Origin: Pontibacter ummariensis
GTDB taxonomy: Bacteria; Bacteroidota; Bacteroidia; Cytophagales; Hymenobacteraceae
DNA length: 64,000 bases
Assembly: GCF_900188175.1 (NCBI RefSeq)
Contig: NZ_FZOQ01000006.1
Span: 186,001 to 250,000 of the forward strand
Reading direction: 5' to 3'
Position numbers and translations under genes: made by a program. The notes beneath the pieces were generated by a model. That model worked only from the letters and a program-made list of their open reading frames with translations, searched no databases and was not told the origin of the DNA. Positions 26,834 to 36,423 of this stretch are shown piece by piece (positions within the stretch are counted from its first letter, which is position 1; each line of letters begins with the position of its first letter).

Positions 26834-27682
26834 ATGAACAAGCCTTATCACTGTATTATTCTTTCTACAAAGTCAGCAGGGTCAAGTGCTCTACAGAAGT
26901 ATTTGGTCCAAAATTTTGGCTTTAATATGACTACAGAGACTATGCATCACGAGAATGAAACGTTATTCTGGACGAAGGCAGCCTCTGTCTTGGGGCTACA
27001 GCAGCAAAAGATGCATAGGAGCCAAGTGCCCTACTCAAGTACAAAGGCTCTTGATAGTTTGCGCCAGTTCTGCAAGGCTAATAACGCAGATGCCTTACAG
27101 GGGGGGTGTCCAACAAAAGGAAGTATCTTTAGCTGCTATAAAAGTCTTATAGCACAATATCAACCCCGTTTCGTTGAAAAGAGCCCACACCACCTCTATA
27201 ATGAAAGTAATTTAGACTTGATACGAGAGTTTATTTCTCAGTTTAAAGATGAGATAGACTTCAAGGTGATAGGGCTAGTCCGGCATCCTCTCTCTGTCAT
27301 TTACTCTGGATGGGACAGATGGAAGTATGACTGTGGCAAATTTGAAAAAGAGTGGTTCATCTCTAACAGGAACTTGTTGGATTACAAGCAGGATCTTGCT
27401 ATTGACTTAGTCCGATATGAAGATCTGGTTGAGGAGAATGGTGCTTTTATGCATAGAGTACTAGGGCTCGAACCCGTTTCGGATGATTTCGCATTTAGAA
27501 GATCATCCCTTGAGAAATGGAAGTCGGACGAAAAGTTTGGGCATACAATGCGGGATGAAACAGTGAAACTTGCTGAAAAGTTTGGGTATGCCAATTTTGA
27601 GACAGCAGAGGATAAGTTAACATGGAAGATAAAAGATATTTCAACCTATGCTAGTGTTGAACTTAAACGGTTTTTGCGCTAG
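26834..27682 (+). CDS. Sulfotransferase family protein (1 of 2)
   Basis: A 282-residue protein with the PAPS 5'-phosphosulfate loop near the N-terminus (ILSTKSAGSSALQKYL), VEKSPHHLYNES, and the 3'-phosphate-binding segment KVIGLVRHPLSVIYSGWDRW, where R and S are the expected contacts. YEDLVEENGAFMHRVLGLE matches the C-terminal block of bacterial sulfotransferases. It likely sulfates a sugar in the polysaccharide. It forms a pair with the preceding glycosyltransferase and lies upstream of the PAPS-supply genes, which supports the call. AT-rich. Confidence 0.85.
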   Translation: MNKPYHCIILSTKSAGSSALQKYLVQNFGFNMTTETMHHENETLFWTKAASVLGLQQQKMHRSQVPYSSTKALDSLRQFCKANNADALQGGCPTKGSIFSCYKSLIAQYQPRFVEKSPHHLYNESNLDLIREFISQFKDEIDFKVIGLVRHPLSVIYSGWDRWKYDCGKFEKEWFISNRNLLDYKQDLAIDLVRYEDLVEENGAFMHRVLGLEPVSDDFAFRRSSLEKWKSDEKFGHTMRDETVKLAEKFGYANFETAEDKLTWKIKDISTYASVELKRFLR

Positions 27683-27882
27683 CCCTGCTTGATAGAGGGA
27701 AAGAGTATCATTTTTACATGCAGTAATCAATACCATAAGCTCTCTTAGCCCTGTCTTACTTAACACTTGTAGAGCGAGACTAGGGTTGGGTAGCTAGGGT
27801 GAGAGTTGTAACATTGAGCTTTCTTGGAACGGCTGCTCTGTTATGGCGATTCCCTAAGAGGTACATATAGGAGTTATTAGAG

Positions 27883-28668
27883 ATGAATTTAAGCGACCAT
27901 ATAGCTTTAGCTGCTCTAGCAGCTGGAAAAGAGATTTTAAAAGTTTATGAAAACGAGTTTACTGTAGCGTACAAAACAGACCAATCTCCTCTCACCCTAG
28001 CTGACAGCAAGTCGCACGACATCATCACCCAGTACCTGGAGCAAACACCTTATCCTGTACTGAGCGAAGAAGGTCGAGACATTCCTTTTGAAGAAAGGAG
28101 TACTTGGCCCTACTACTGGTTGGTGGACCCTCTGGACGGTACCAAAGAGTTCGTGACCCGAACGGGAGAGTTTACAGTAAACATTGCCCTCATCCATCAG
28201 GGTAAGCCTGTGTTAGGTGCCGTGTATACTCCAGTAAAGAAGTGGCTCTACATTGGGTCAGAAGGAGAGGGCGCATGGAAACTGGAGTTGCAGGACCACC
28301 AGTTACCGGAAAATTGGAAAGAAGCGGGGCAACGTTTACCCCTTAAATTAGACCAGGAAAGAAGTTATACGGTAGTCGGTAGCCGATCGCATAAATCTAA
28401 AGAAACCGATGCGTTTATCGCAAAGCTTGAAAAAAAGCATGGCCAGCTAAACTTCGTATCAATGGGGAGTTCCCTGAAAATATGCCTGGTGGTAGAGGGA
28501 ACCGCTGATATATACCCCCGTTTAGCTCCTACAATGGAGTGGGACACGGCCGCCGGTGATGCCGTTGCCCGCAGTGCCGGCTATCAGGTAGTGCAGTACG
28601 AAAACGGAGATCCACTCCTGTATAATAAAGAAAACCTTTTAAATCCTTGGTTTATAGTACAACGCTAA
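27883..28668 (+). CDS. cysQ: 3'(2'),5'-bisphosphate nucleotidase CysQ
   Basis: A 261-residue inositol-monophosphatase-fold enzyme with metal-site motifs PVLSEEGRDIPFEER, WLVDPLDGTKEF and the C-terminal WDTAAGDAVARSAGY. It removes the 3'-phosphate of PAP, the by-product of sulfotransferases, and prevents inhibition by PAP. Its position between a sulfotransferase and the sulfate-activation genes fits recycling of PAP made by polysaccharide sulfation. The stop overlaps the next ATG by one base (TAATG). Confidence 0.93.
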   Translation: MNLSDHIALAALAAGKEILKVYENEFTVAYKTDQSPLTLADSKSHDIITQYLEQTPYPVLSEEGRDIPFEERSTWPYYWLVDPLDGTKEFVTRTGEFTVNIALIHQGKPVLGAVYTPVKKWLYIGSEGEGAWKLELQDHQLPENWKEAGQRLPLKLDQERSYTVVGSRSHKSKETDAFIAKLEKKHGQLNFVSMGSSLKICLVVEGTADIYPRLAPTMEWDTAAGDAVARSAGYQVVQYENGDPLLYNKENLLNPWFIVQR

Positions 28669-30440
28669 TGTCTGGTCTACCCGTCGGCGAGTGGATCACA
28701 ATGCTTGTGCTGGTTTGGTGTGTGGCAGGTTTGCTTACGGGAAGGTTACGACCGTCTGTTGTTTTTCTTAGCGCCGTGGTAGTGCTCATGCTGGCCCGAG
28801 TAGTACAGCCTGAAGACTTTCTCGAAAGCCTCAGTAATCAGTCTATTGTCACGATATTCCTTCTGATTTTTATTACAGCAGGAATAAAAGAGCATTTTAA
28901 CCTTATTGGCTTTTTAAACAGGTTGTTCAAGTCAGCCAGGAGCCCCAGAAGCTTTATGGTGCGCATGACTACGGGCGTATCCCTACTTTCCTCAGTTGTT
29001 AACAACACCCCTATTGTCGCGCTCATGATTCCATATGTATACCAGTGGTCGAAGCGGCATAAAGTGGCACCTTCCAAGTTGCTGCTTCCTTTGTCTTTTT
29101 CTGCGATGGTTGGGGGGATGATGACCATTATTGGTACCTCCACCAACCTGGTGCTGAATGGCTTTATCCTGACTAAGGAGCCTGAGGGACTTGACTTTCT
29201 TGACTTTCTTTTACCCGGGGCCCTGGTAACGACCGTGGGACTTGTCTTTCTTTCCACGATAGGCTACAAGTTACTGCCCTCACGGGTAAACCCCTTGGAT
29301 GAATTTAAAACCAATGCCCGGCAATATCTCGTAGAAACGCTTATTGAAGATGGCTCTGTATTGGCTGGTAAAACTATTACGGAAGCCAATCTCCGAAACC
29401 TGGAGGGAATTTACCTTTTTGAGATTGTCAGAAAAGGAAAGATAATCAGCCCGGTAACGCCAGGTGAGGTACTGCAGGTAGGCGATCACCTTTACTTCGC
29501 CGGTGACACTGAAAAAGTAGTGGAACTACTGCAACAGGATAATGGCTTGCAGATACCGCACTCCGAGAGGTTAGGCATTGGGCAGCATGTAGATTTAGTA
29601 GAGACGGTGGTACCTCGCAACAGTGACCTGACAGGGCGCACTTTGAAGGAAAGCCAGTTTCGGGAAAAGCATGACGCCGCGGTAGTGGCTATTCATCGAA
29701 ACGGGGAGAATTTAAGGGGCAAGATCGGAGCTATCGTGCTGGAACCGGGAGATTTGCTACTTCTGTCAGCAGGGCAAAAGTTTCTTACACGCAACAAAAA
29801 TAACCGCGACTTGTACACTGTATCTGTAGTGTACAGAAGCAATGGTGCAGCCACCTGGAAAAAAATGGTTTTTTTGGTTGGTGCCCTGCTGTCGATAGGC
29901 TTAATGGCCGCAGGGGCTTTTAACCTGTTTTTTAGCTTGTTTCTGGTAAGTGTGCTTATGGCCCTCACAGGACTTCTCCGGGCTGGAGATATAAAGAAAC
30001 TGCTGGACTTGGACCTGCTCATTGTGTTAGGAGGTGCCCTGACGCTTAGTAAAGCGCTGATTGATACTGGGGTAGCACAAGAGATGGCATCCTTATTTAT
30101 TGCTTTTTTTGAAGATTGGGGAAAGTACGGTATACTGATCGGTTTGTACCTTATCACGGTCTTACTGACCTCGTTCCTTACGAATGTAGCAGCTGTCTCT
30201 ATTGTTTTCCCCATTGCCTATTCGCTAAGTCATGGCATGGGGCTAGACCCGACCGGCTTCTATGTAGCAATTGCCTTTGGAGCCTCAGCCAGTTTTATTA
30301 CCCCGGTAGGGTATCAAACGAATCTAATGATTTATGGACCGGGGTCCTATAAGTCCGGGGATTTTATAAAAATAGGTGTGCCTTTTACCCTATTGTATTC
30401 TATAACATGTATGTCCTATATAATACTGACTTATTTCTAA
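28668..30440 (+). CDS. SLC13/DASS-family permease with RCK-C domains (likely sulfate importer)
   Basis: About 590 residues from the ATG that overlaps the cysQ stop. Two membrane bundles surround a soluble central part (about 210-390) holding two TrkA-C/RCK-C-like domains (LEGIYLFEIVRKGKIISPV; HDAAVVAIHRNGENL). The substrate/Na+ loops are present as NNTPIVALMIPYV, GTSTNLVLNGF and, in the second half, TNVAAVSIVFPIAYS with TPVGYQTNLMIYGPG. Relatives transport sulfate or dicarboxylates with Na+. Its location between cysQ and cysC makes sulfate the likely substrate; this is inference from context. Confidence 0.88.
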   Translation: MSGLPVGEWITMLVLVWCVAGLLTGRLRPSVVFLSAVVVLMLARVVQPEDFLESLSNQSIVTIFLLIFITAGIKEHFNLIGFLNRLFKSARSPRSFMVRMTTGVSLLSSVVNNTPIVALMIPYVYQWSKRHKVAPSKLLLPLSFSAMVGGMMTIIGTSTNLVLNGFILTKEPEGLDFLDFLLPGALVTTVGLVFLSTIGYKLLPSRVNPLDEFKTNARQYLVETLIEDGSVLAGKTITEANLRNLEGIYLFEIVRKGKIISPVTPGEVLQVGDHLYFAGDTEKVVELLQQDNGLQIPHSERLGIGQHVDLVETVVPRNSDLTGRTLKESQFREKHDAAVVAIHRNGENLRGKIGAIVLEPGDLLLLSAGQKFLTRNKNNRDLYTVSVVYRSNGAATWKKMVFLVGALLSIGLMAAGAFNLFFSLFLVSVLMALTGLLRAGDIKKLLDLDLLIVLGGALTLSKALIDTGVAQEMASLFIAFFEDWGKYGILIGLYLITVLLTSFLTNVAAVSIVFPIAYSLSHGMGLDPTGFYVAIAFGASASFITPVGYQTNLMIYGPGSYKSGDFIKIGVPFTLLYSITCMSYIILTYF

Positions 30441-30443
30441 ACT

Positions 30444-31052
30444 ATGAGTGAGAAGCTACATATAATACCGCACAAGCACCGGATTAACAGGAGGATGCGA
30501 AACGAAATGAAGGGGCACAGCTCTTTAGTCATTTGGTTTACTGGTTTTTCTGGTAGTGGCAAGTCCACGCTTGCCAATGCCCTGGAGGAGGCGCTCTACG
30601 AGCAAGGGTACCACACTTTTGTGCTGGATGGGGATAACGTACGAAAGGGGTTGAACAGCGACCTGGACTTTTCTGACGGGTCACGCAAAGAAAACATTCG
30701 CAGAATAGGAGAAGTGACAAAGCTAATGGCGGATGCTGGCTTGGTGGTGATGTCGGCTTTCATCTCCCCTTTCCGGGAAGATAGGGAGCGGGTAAGGAAG
30801 ATAGCAGGAGAAGGTAACTTTATTGAAGTTTTTGTTGACTGCCCTATAGAGGTGTGTGAACAGCGTGATACGAAGGGGCTGTATGCAAAGGCAAGGAGAG
30901 GAGAGATCAGCAATTTTACGGGTATTAGTGCCCCTTTCGAAGCACCGGAAAGTCCCGACATACACATTCAATCAGATAAAGAGCCGCTGGATGTATCCGT
31001 ACAGAAGCTCATCTCTTACATACAACCCAAACTGAACCTATCAAATGAGTAA
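30444..31052 (+). CDS. cysC: Adenylylsulfate kinase
   Basis: A 202-residue protein with Walker [51 protein letters not shown] and [21 protein letters not shown], followed by [16 protein letters not shown], the usual APS kinase order. It makes PAPS from APS and ATP. About 20 basic residues precede the kinase core. It starts 3 nt after the permease gene and overlaps cysD by 8 nt. Confidence 0.96.
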   Translation: MSEKLHIIPHKHRINRRMRNEMKGHSSLVIWFTGFSGSGKSTLANALEEALYEQGYHTFVLDGDNVRKGLNSDLDFSDGSRKENIRRIGEVTKLMADAGLVVMSAFISPFREDRERVRKIAGEGNFIEVFVDCPIEVCEQRDTKGLYAKARRGEISNFTGISAPFEAPESPDIHIQSDKEPLDVSVQKLISYIQPKLNLSNE

Positions 31053-31950
31053 CTATTCTTTAAGTCATTTAAAAGAACTGGAGGCCGAGGCAATTTTTGT
31101 TATACGTGAGGTGGTGGCGCAGTTCGAATGGCCTGCCATCCTTTTCTCAGGGGGGAAGGACTCCATCGTCGTCACCCACTTAGCCCGCAAAGCCTTTTTC
31201 CCGGCAAAGATCCCCATGCCGCTGGTGCATATAGACACAGGGCATAACTTCCCTGAAACCATTGCTTTCCGTGATAGTCTGGTAAAAGAGCTTGGTGTAC
31301 AGCTAGTCATAGGTTCTGTGCAGGAGTCGATAGACAAGGGGCTTGTGAAAGAAGAAGCAGGCCGAAATGCGAGCCGAAATGCCCTGCAAACAGCAACCTT
31401 GCTGGATGCAATAGAAACGCATAAGATAGATGCCGCCATTGGGGGGGCGCGCCGCGACGAAGAAAAGGCAAGAGCCAAAGAACGCTTCTTTTCTCACCGG
31501 GACGATTTCGGGCAGTGGGATCCCAAGAACCAGCGCCCGGAGCTGTGGACCCTTTTTAATGGCCGGAAAAATATGGGCGAGCACTTTAGGGTGTTCCCAA
31601 TCAGTAACTGGACGGAGATGGATATCTGGCAGTATATCCTGACAGAGAATATTGCTATTCCTTCGTTGTATTTCGCCCATCACCGTGACGTGATCTACCG
31701 TGATGACTGTTGGCTGCCAGTATCAGAGCATATCAGTTTGCGCGACGAAGAAGAGGTGGTTCGCAAGCAGATACGTTTCAGAACGCTTGGCGACATCACC
31801 ATTACGGGTGGAGTAGAGTCAGACGCCGACACTTTAGATAAAATAATTCTGGAGGTAGCCGCCTCGCGCCATACAGAACGCGGCAACAGAGCAGATGATA
31901 AGCGCTCCGAGACCTCCATGGAAGACAGAAAAAAGCAGGGCTATTTTTAA
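31045..31950 (+). CDS. cysD: Sulfate adenylyltransferase small subunit
   Basis: A 301-residue PP-loop ATPase with [55 protein letters not shown] and [10 protein letters not shown]. The C-terminal [18 protein letters not shown] ending is present as [14 protein letters not shown]. With CysN it forms ATP sulfurylase and makes APS from sulfate. It overlaps cysC by 8 nt and precedes cysN by 71 nt. Confidence 0.97.
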   Translation: MSNYSLSHLKELEAEAIFVIREVVAQFEWPAILFSGGKDSIVVTHLARKAFFPAKIPMPLVHIDTGHNFPETIAFRDSLVKELGVQLVIGSVQESIDKGLVKEEAGRNASRNALQTATLLDAIETHKIDAAIGGARRDEEKARAKERFFSHRDDFGQWDPKNQRPELWTLFNGRKNMGEHFRVFPISNWTEMDIWQYILTENIAIPSLYFAHHRDVIYRDDCWLPVSEHISLRDEEEVVRKQIRFRTLGDITITGGVESDADTLDKIILEVAASRHTERGNRADDKRSETSMEDRKKQGYF

Positions 31951-32021
31951 GAGCTGGTTTAGGACTAATCCTTCGATCTGTAAGAACAAGCCTTAAACAA
32001 GCTCCCCAAAAACATAACATT

Positions 32022-33263
32022 ATGCAACTATTAAGATTTACAACCGCCGGTAGTGTGGATGACGGAAAAAGCACCCTTATCGGCCGTTTGTTATATGACT
32101 CTAAGTCTATTTTTGAAGATCAGATTGAGGCCGTCAAGAGGTCCAGTGAGAAGAAGGGCCTGGAGCACGTGGACCTGTCTTTGTTGACAGATGGCCTGAA
32201 GGATGAGCGGGAGCAGGGGATTACCATCGATGTGGCATACCGCTATTTCGCCACGCCCAAGCGTAAATTTATCATTGCCGACACGCCGGGCCATATACAG
32301 TACACCCGCAACATGGTGACGGGTGCTTCTACGGCAAACCTCGCCCTCATCCTGTTGGACGCCCGCAAGGGGGTGGTGGAGCAAACATGCCGTCACTCTT
32401 TTATCGCGACCCTCCTGCAAATCCCGCACATTGTGGTATGCGTGAACAAGATGGACCTGGTGGACTATTCAGAGGAGCGGTTTGAGGAGATCGTGGAGCA
32501 GTACACAGAGTTCGCCGCGAAGCTGAATGTAAAGGACGTTCGCTTTGTGCCGATCAGTGCCTTGTACGGCGACAACGTGGTGAACCGCTCCGAGAAGATG
32601 AAGTGGTACCAGGGCGAAACACTGTTGCACTTGCTGGAGACTATCCACATCGGGAATGACAAGAACCTGATAGACTGCCGCTTTCCGGTACAGACCGTTA
32701 TACGGCCACACAGCGAGGAGTATCACGACTACAGGGGCTACGCCGGCCGTGTGGCGGGAGGGGTGTTTAAGCCCGGTGATAAAGTACTGGTCATGCCTTC
32801 AGGCTTTAGCAGCACCATAAAAAGCATCGATACCTACGACGGACCCGTGCAGGAGGCCTTTCCTCCTATGTCAGTCAGCATCACCCTGGAGGATGACATT
32901 GACATCAGCCGGGGAGACATGATTGTCAGGGAAAATAACCAGCCCAGGGTAAGCCAAGACCTGGACGTGATGCTGTGCTGGCTGAACGAGCAGGGGCCCG
33001 CCATGCGCGGGAAATATGTGTTGCGGCACACTACAAACGAGGTGCGGACCATGATCAAGGAAGTGCTGTACAAAGTGGACATTAATACGCTGCATCGCAT
33101 AGAAGACGACAAGGAGATAAAGATGAACGAGATCAGCCGGGTACGCCTGCGCACAACAAAACCCTTGCTTGCTGATCCGTATAACCGGAACCGCCAAACG
33201 GGTAGTATTATCCTGATCGACGAAACCACGAACGAAACAGTAGCGGCGGGTATGATCCTTTAA
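32022..33263 (+). CDS. cysN: Sulfate adenylyltransferase large subunit (GTPase)
   Basis: A 413-residue translational-GTPase relative: G1 TAGSVDDGKSTLIGRLLYD, G2/switch EREQGITIDVAYRYF, G3 ADTPGHIQYTRNM, G4 VNKMDLVD. The two beta-barrel domains follow. No APS kinase domain is fused to the C-terminus, consistent with the separate cysC upstream. It couples GTP hydrolysis to APS formation. It ends 20 nt before a deacetylase gene. Confidence 0.97.
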   Translation: MQLLRFTTAGSVDDGKSTLIGRLLYDSKSIFEDQIEAVKRSSEKKGLEHVDLSLLTDGLKDEREQGITIDVAYRYFATPKRKFIIADTPGHIQYTRNMVTGASTANLALILLDARKGVVEQTCRHSFIATLLQIPHIVVCVNKMDLVDYSEERFEEIVEQYTEFAAKLNVKDVRFVPISALYGDNVVNRSEKMKWYQGETLLHLLETIHIGNDKNLIDCRFPVQTVIRPHSEEYHDYRGYAGRVAGGVFKPGDKVLVMPSGFSSTIKSIDTYDGPVQEAFPPMSVSITLEDDIDISRGDMIVRENNQPRVSQDLDVMLCWLNEQGPAMRGKYVLRHTTNEVRTMIKEVLYKVDINTLHRIEDDKEIKMNEISRVRLRTTKPLLADPYNRNRQTGSIILIDETTNETVAAGMIL

Positions 33264-33283
33264 CTCTGTTTGCCTGCGATAAG

Positions 33284-34063
33284 ATGAACGACCTGATACA
33301 GCGTAAAAAGATAGTGGCGTACCACAAAATAAGCGCCCGGCATAACCTTGCTGCTCACTTTGACATTTATCGGGGAAAGGATGTTCTGATCACGGTGGAT
33401 GACGGAGACATTTCTTTTTATCACCATCTTTTCCCGCTGATTAAGGCCCATCAAGTACCGGCTATCCTGTTTGTGATCACAGGGCTGGTAGACACCAAAA
33501 TACCTTTCTGGTGGGATGAACTGGTGTACTTGCTGGGAGCAGAGGAAGGTGAGAAAAAGGTGTGGGAAGTAAAAACCTGGCCCAATCACGAAAGGCTAGC
33601 CTACTTGCAGCAACTTCGGGATAAGTCCTCTAAGCGACCACTGGAGCAAACACAGCTAACCACTGAACAGTTGCAGGAGATGCAGGCAGCAGGGGTTATC
33701 ATCGCGAACCATTCCCACACACACCCCATGTTTGACCAGTGTACCGAGGATGAGCTTCGGGAAGAGTTTAGCCGCTCCAGGCAGTTCTTTGAGGCGCGGC
33801 AGCTGAAAGGCTATGACCTGTTCGCGTACCCCAATGGTAATTATAATCCTGTAGCAGAAAGGGTAGCGAAAGAAGAGGGAATAAACTACGCTTTCCTGTT
33901 CGACCACAAGCTGCCGAATAAAATATTCGACCCGTACCGCATATCCCGGCTAAGCGTAACAGACCAGACAAGTGCCCGTAAGCTGCACTTTATACTAAGC
34001 GGATGGCATACGAAGCTGTTGCCTTTCCGCAGAAAAATATATAACGTACTCCATGGCAGATAA
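33284..34063 (+). CDS. NodB-like polysaccharide deacetylase family protein (1 of 2)
   Basis: A 259-residue protein with NodB blocks: LITVDDGDISFY (motif 1, the two Asp), ANHSHTHPMFDQ (motif 2, H-S-x-x-H-P metal site) and LFAYPNGNYNPVAE (motif 3). There is no signal peptide, so it is probably cytoplasmic or loosely membrane-bound and acts on a lipid-linked sugar. It may remove an N-acetyl group to create a free amine. It overlaps the downstream sulfotransferase gene by 11 nt, so N-deacetylation followed by N- or O-sulfation is a possible pairing. Confidence 0.85.
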   Translation: MNDLIQRKKIVAYHKISARHNLAAHFDIYRGKDVLITVDDGDISFYHHLFPLIKAHQVPAILFVITGLVDTKIPFWWDELVYLLGAEEGEKKVWEVKTWPNHERLAYLQQLRDKSSKRPLEQTQLTTEQLQEMQAAGVIIANHSHTHPMFDQCTEDELREEFSRSRQFFEARQLKGYDLFAYPNGNYNPVAERVAKEEGINYAFLFDHKLPNKIFDPYRISRLSVTDQTSARKLHFILSGWHTKLLPFRRKIYNVLHGR

Positions 34064-34913
34064 ACCATTTTTTCACCGTTTAGTGGCACGCTTCAGGAAG
34101 AATAAGGCGTTTATGTCACTTCTTGATGCGACAGGAAGTAACATCGATCACAAAAAATGGGTATTTGTGATCGGGTGTTATAATTCAGGTACTACCCTTT
34201 TAGAGCAAGTGCTCTCTACGCATCCGGCTATGAGCTCCTTATTGGAGGAAGGGGTAATGCTAACAGATAAGCTATTGCGCCCGGAGGACTTCGCCTGGCG
34301 CCGTATGTGGCACGCCTGTGAAGAAGAAATGCAGGTTAAAGAAGAAGAGGCTGCAGAAGTGGCCAGAAGAGTGAAAAGGCATTGGTCTCATTTTTATGAT
34401 TTAAAGAAACCGGTACTGCTCGAAAAGTCAATAGCCAACACCACCCGCATCGGGTTCTTTAACCGGTACTTTAAAGACGTGTACTTCATACACCTAGTCA
34501 GAAACGGCTATGCTGTGGCGGAGGGCATACACCGCAAGGCTGCTATTATGGCGGGCAACCCTATGTTCGGGGTAGAGGAGCGTTATCCCCTGGAACTCTG
34601 TGCCCAACAGTGGGCCAGAAGCCTGGAGCTAGTTGCAGAGACAAAAGCAAAAGCAGACAACTTTTATGAGATCACCTATGAGGAGTTTACAGCAGAGCCG
34701 GACGTGGTGCTGCGTGAAATAACAGATTTTATAGGTGTAGCGCCCTTCCGGAACAGCTTTAAAGATCAGGTGTTTTCTGTGCACAATGTAGAGAGCAGCA
34801 TCCAGAACATGAACGAAAGGAGCCTGAAGAAGCTTCGGGAGGAAGAAGTCTCGCTTATAAACAGAACTGCGCTCCCTTATCTAGAGCAGTATGGATACCT
34901 GATTAAAGCATGA
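34053..34913 (+). CDS. Sulfotransferase family protein (2 of 2)
   Basis: A 286-residue protein with the PAPS loop FVIGCYNSGTTLLEQVLS, VLLEKSIANTTRIGFF and the 3'-phosphate-binding segment VYFIHLVRNGYAVAEGIHR. YEITYEEFTAEPDVVLREITDFIG is the usual C-terminal block. It differs enough from the enzyme at 26834 to suggest a different acceptor position. The start is inside the deacetylase gene and the stop overlaps the next gene by 4 nt. Confidence 0.87.
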   Translation: MADKPFFHRLVARFRKNKAFMSLLDATGSNIDHKKWVFVIGCYNSGTTLLEQVLSTHPAMSSLLEEGVMLTDKLLRPEDFAWRRMWHACEEEMQVKEEEAAEVARRVKRHWSHFYDLKKPVLLEKSIANTTRIGFFNRYFKDVYFIHLVRNGYAVAEGIHRKAAIMAGNPMFGVEERYPLELCAQQWARSLELVAETKAKADNFYEITYEEFTAEPDVVLREITDFIGVAPFRNSFKDQVFSVHNVESSIQNMNERSLKKLREEEVSLINRTALPYLEQYGYLIKA

Positions 34914-36076
34914 AGATACTTTTTGTACAGGATAGCCTGGGGACCGGTGGGGCAGAGCGCTCTAACGCGACCCTCTGGTACTACCTCAGGGCAAAAGGAA
35001 TAGCGTTTTCCATTGTTGTGCTGGAGCACCGGCAGGAAGGAATTGAAAGAGAAATCGTAGGCGAAGGTTTTCCTGTGATTTTTTTAAAGCAGGGAAGCTT
35101 CCTAAGCAATAGCAGAGAGATAGCGGCTATCATAAAGGCGTATAAGCCAACGGTAGTCCATTCTACCCTGATAAGGTCAAACTTACGCGTAAGGCTGGCA
35201 AAACTTTTTGCCTCCTTCTACCATGTAGAAAGCCTGGTGAACTGCACATATGACCCTATCAGGTTAAAGGACCCTCGGGTGGGCAAAGCAGGCTTTTACC
35301 TGTACAAGTACTTAGACCGCTTTACCCGGCCTAAAGGAGTAGACCACTCCATTGCCATTACCCGGGAGGTTGAAAAACACTACCAGAGCCAGCAAGGTGT
35401 CCCCAAGGAACGGCTGTCCGTCATCTATCGTGGGCGCAACGAGAACAGTCATTTGGGCTCGAGGTCAGAAAGCAGAAGAAAGCTGCAAGCGGAGCTAGGC
35501 GTGGAGCAGGAGAAGGTCGTGCTGATTCACGTAGGGAGGCAGGAGTACCAGAAAGGGCATATTTACCTGCTACAGGCCTTACAGCACCTTTATGCTGAGC
35601 ACCAGGCGGTATGGGATAAGCTAACGATGGTATTTTGCGGGAGAAGGGGCAATGCTTCAGAGGACATCGACGCTTTTATGAAAAAGCACAGTGGCTTACA
35701 GGCTAATATTCATTGGCTGGGGCATCGCCATGATGTGCCGGAATTGCTGGCTGCCGCTGATGTTTTTGTTTTTCCCTCCCTCTATGAAGGACTGGGAGGG
35801 GCACTGATTGAGGCCCAGGCGGCGGCACTCCCTGTGGTATGCTCCGACATACCCGTCTTGCACGAGGTGGTAAATAATAATGAAAACGCTTTGATGTTTC
35901 CTGTAGCTGATGCCAAGGCATTTTCCCGGCAGTTGGCGACTGTGATAGAGGACGGTTCTTTACGAAAATGTATGCGCGAGAAAAGCCTGCAAAACTTTAG
36001 GAAGAAGTTCCGGCTCGAACAGATAAATGAAGTAACCCTCGACTTCTACAGGAAAGGAGCGCATAGTGCTTTATAA
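34910..36076 (+). CDS. Family 4 glycosyltransferase
   Basis: A 388-residue GT-B protein. The N-terminal acceptor domain starts ILFVQDSLGTGGAERSNATL; the C-terminal donor domain has VVLIHVGRQEYQKGHIYLL, WLGHRHDVPELLAAADVFVFPS and the E-x7-E motif in LYEGLGGALIEAQAAALPVV. It would add a sugar within the repeat unit. It is the last gene of the sulfation-linked block, translationally coupled to the sulfotransferase and followed by 347 nt without a gene. Confidence 0.92.
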   Translation: MKILFVQDSLGTGGAERSNATLWYYLRAKGIAFSIVVLEHRQEGIEREIVGEGFPVIFLKQGSFLSNSREIAAIIKAYKPTVVHSTLIRSNLRVRLAKLFASFYHVESLVNCTYDPIRLKDPRVGKAGFYLYKYLDRFTRPKGVDHSIAITREVEKHYQSQQGVPKERLSVIYRGRNENSHLGSRSESRRKLQAELGVEQEKVVLIHVGRQEYQKGHIYLLQALQHLYAEHQAVWDKLTMVFCGRRGNASEDIDAFMKKHSGLQANIHWLGHRHDVPELLAAADVFVFPSLYEGLGGALIEAQAAALPVVCSDIPVLHEVVNNNENALMFPVADAKAFSRQLATVIEDGSLRKCMREKSLQNFRKKFRLEQINEVTLDFYRKGAHSAL

Positions 36077-36423
36077 CTGCGTGTAGCTTGAAGGTAGGAG
36101 AGGAATAACACTAACGCGAGAGTTAATCTTTAAAAGATTCTTTTTAAAACCCTTCGTACAAATGTTTCACGGCCGAACTCTTCTATTTTAGGATATTTAA
36201 CTTTAAAATGCTGATAAATGGCTTGCTTTGCATCTCATACTTGCTGTCAGTTCTTTAACTCAAGAATGGGTGTGTTATGGTTCCAGCGTTCGCATTGCGC
36301 TACTTCTTTCATCAGGCCAAACACAAATAAAAATTCTATGGTGCTGTGAGATCTAATTGTTCAGTGGTTTTCTAAAGTGCTAAGTCAAACGAGGCGTCAT
36401 GAGTCGTCTCATAATTCAACCAA
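36077..36423. other. 347-nt intergenic region before the nonulosonic acid genes
   Basis: AT-rich, with no convincing coding frame, terminator or RNA gene. It separates the sulfation block from legB and may hold an internal promoter, but I see no clear -33/-7 pair. Confidence 0.45.

Noticed and set aside
26834-34913. Cysteine biosynthesis operon
   Set aside because: cysC, cysD, cysN and cysQ are present but no PAPS reductase, sulfite reductase or cysteine synthase is near, and two sulfotransferases are.
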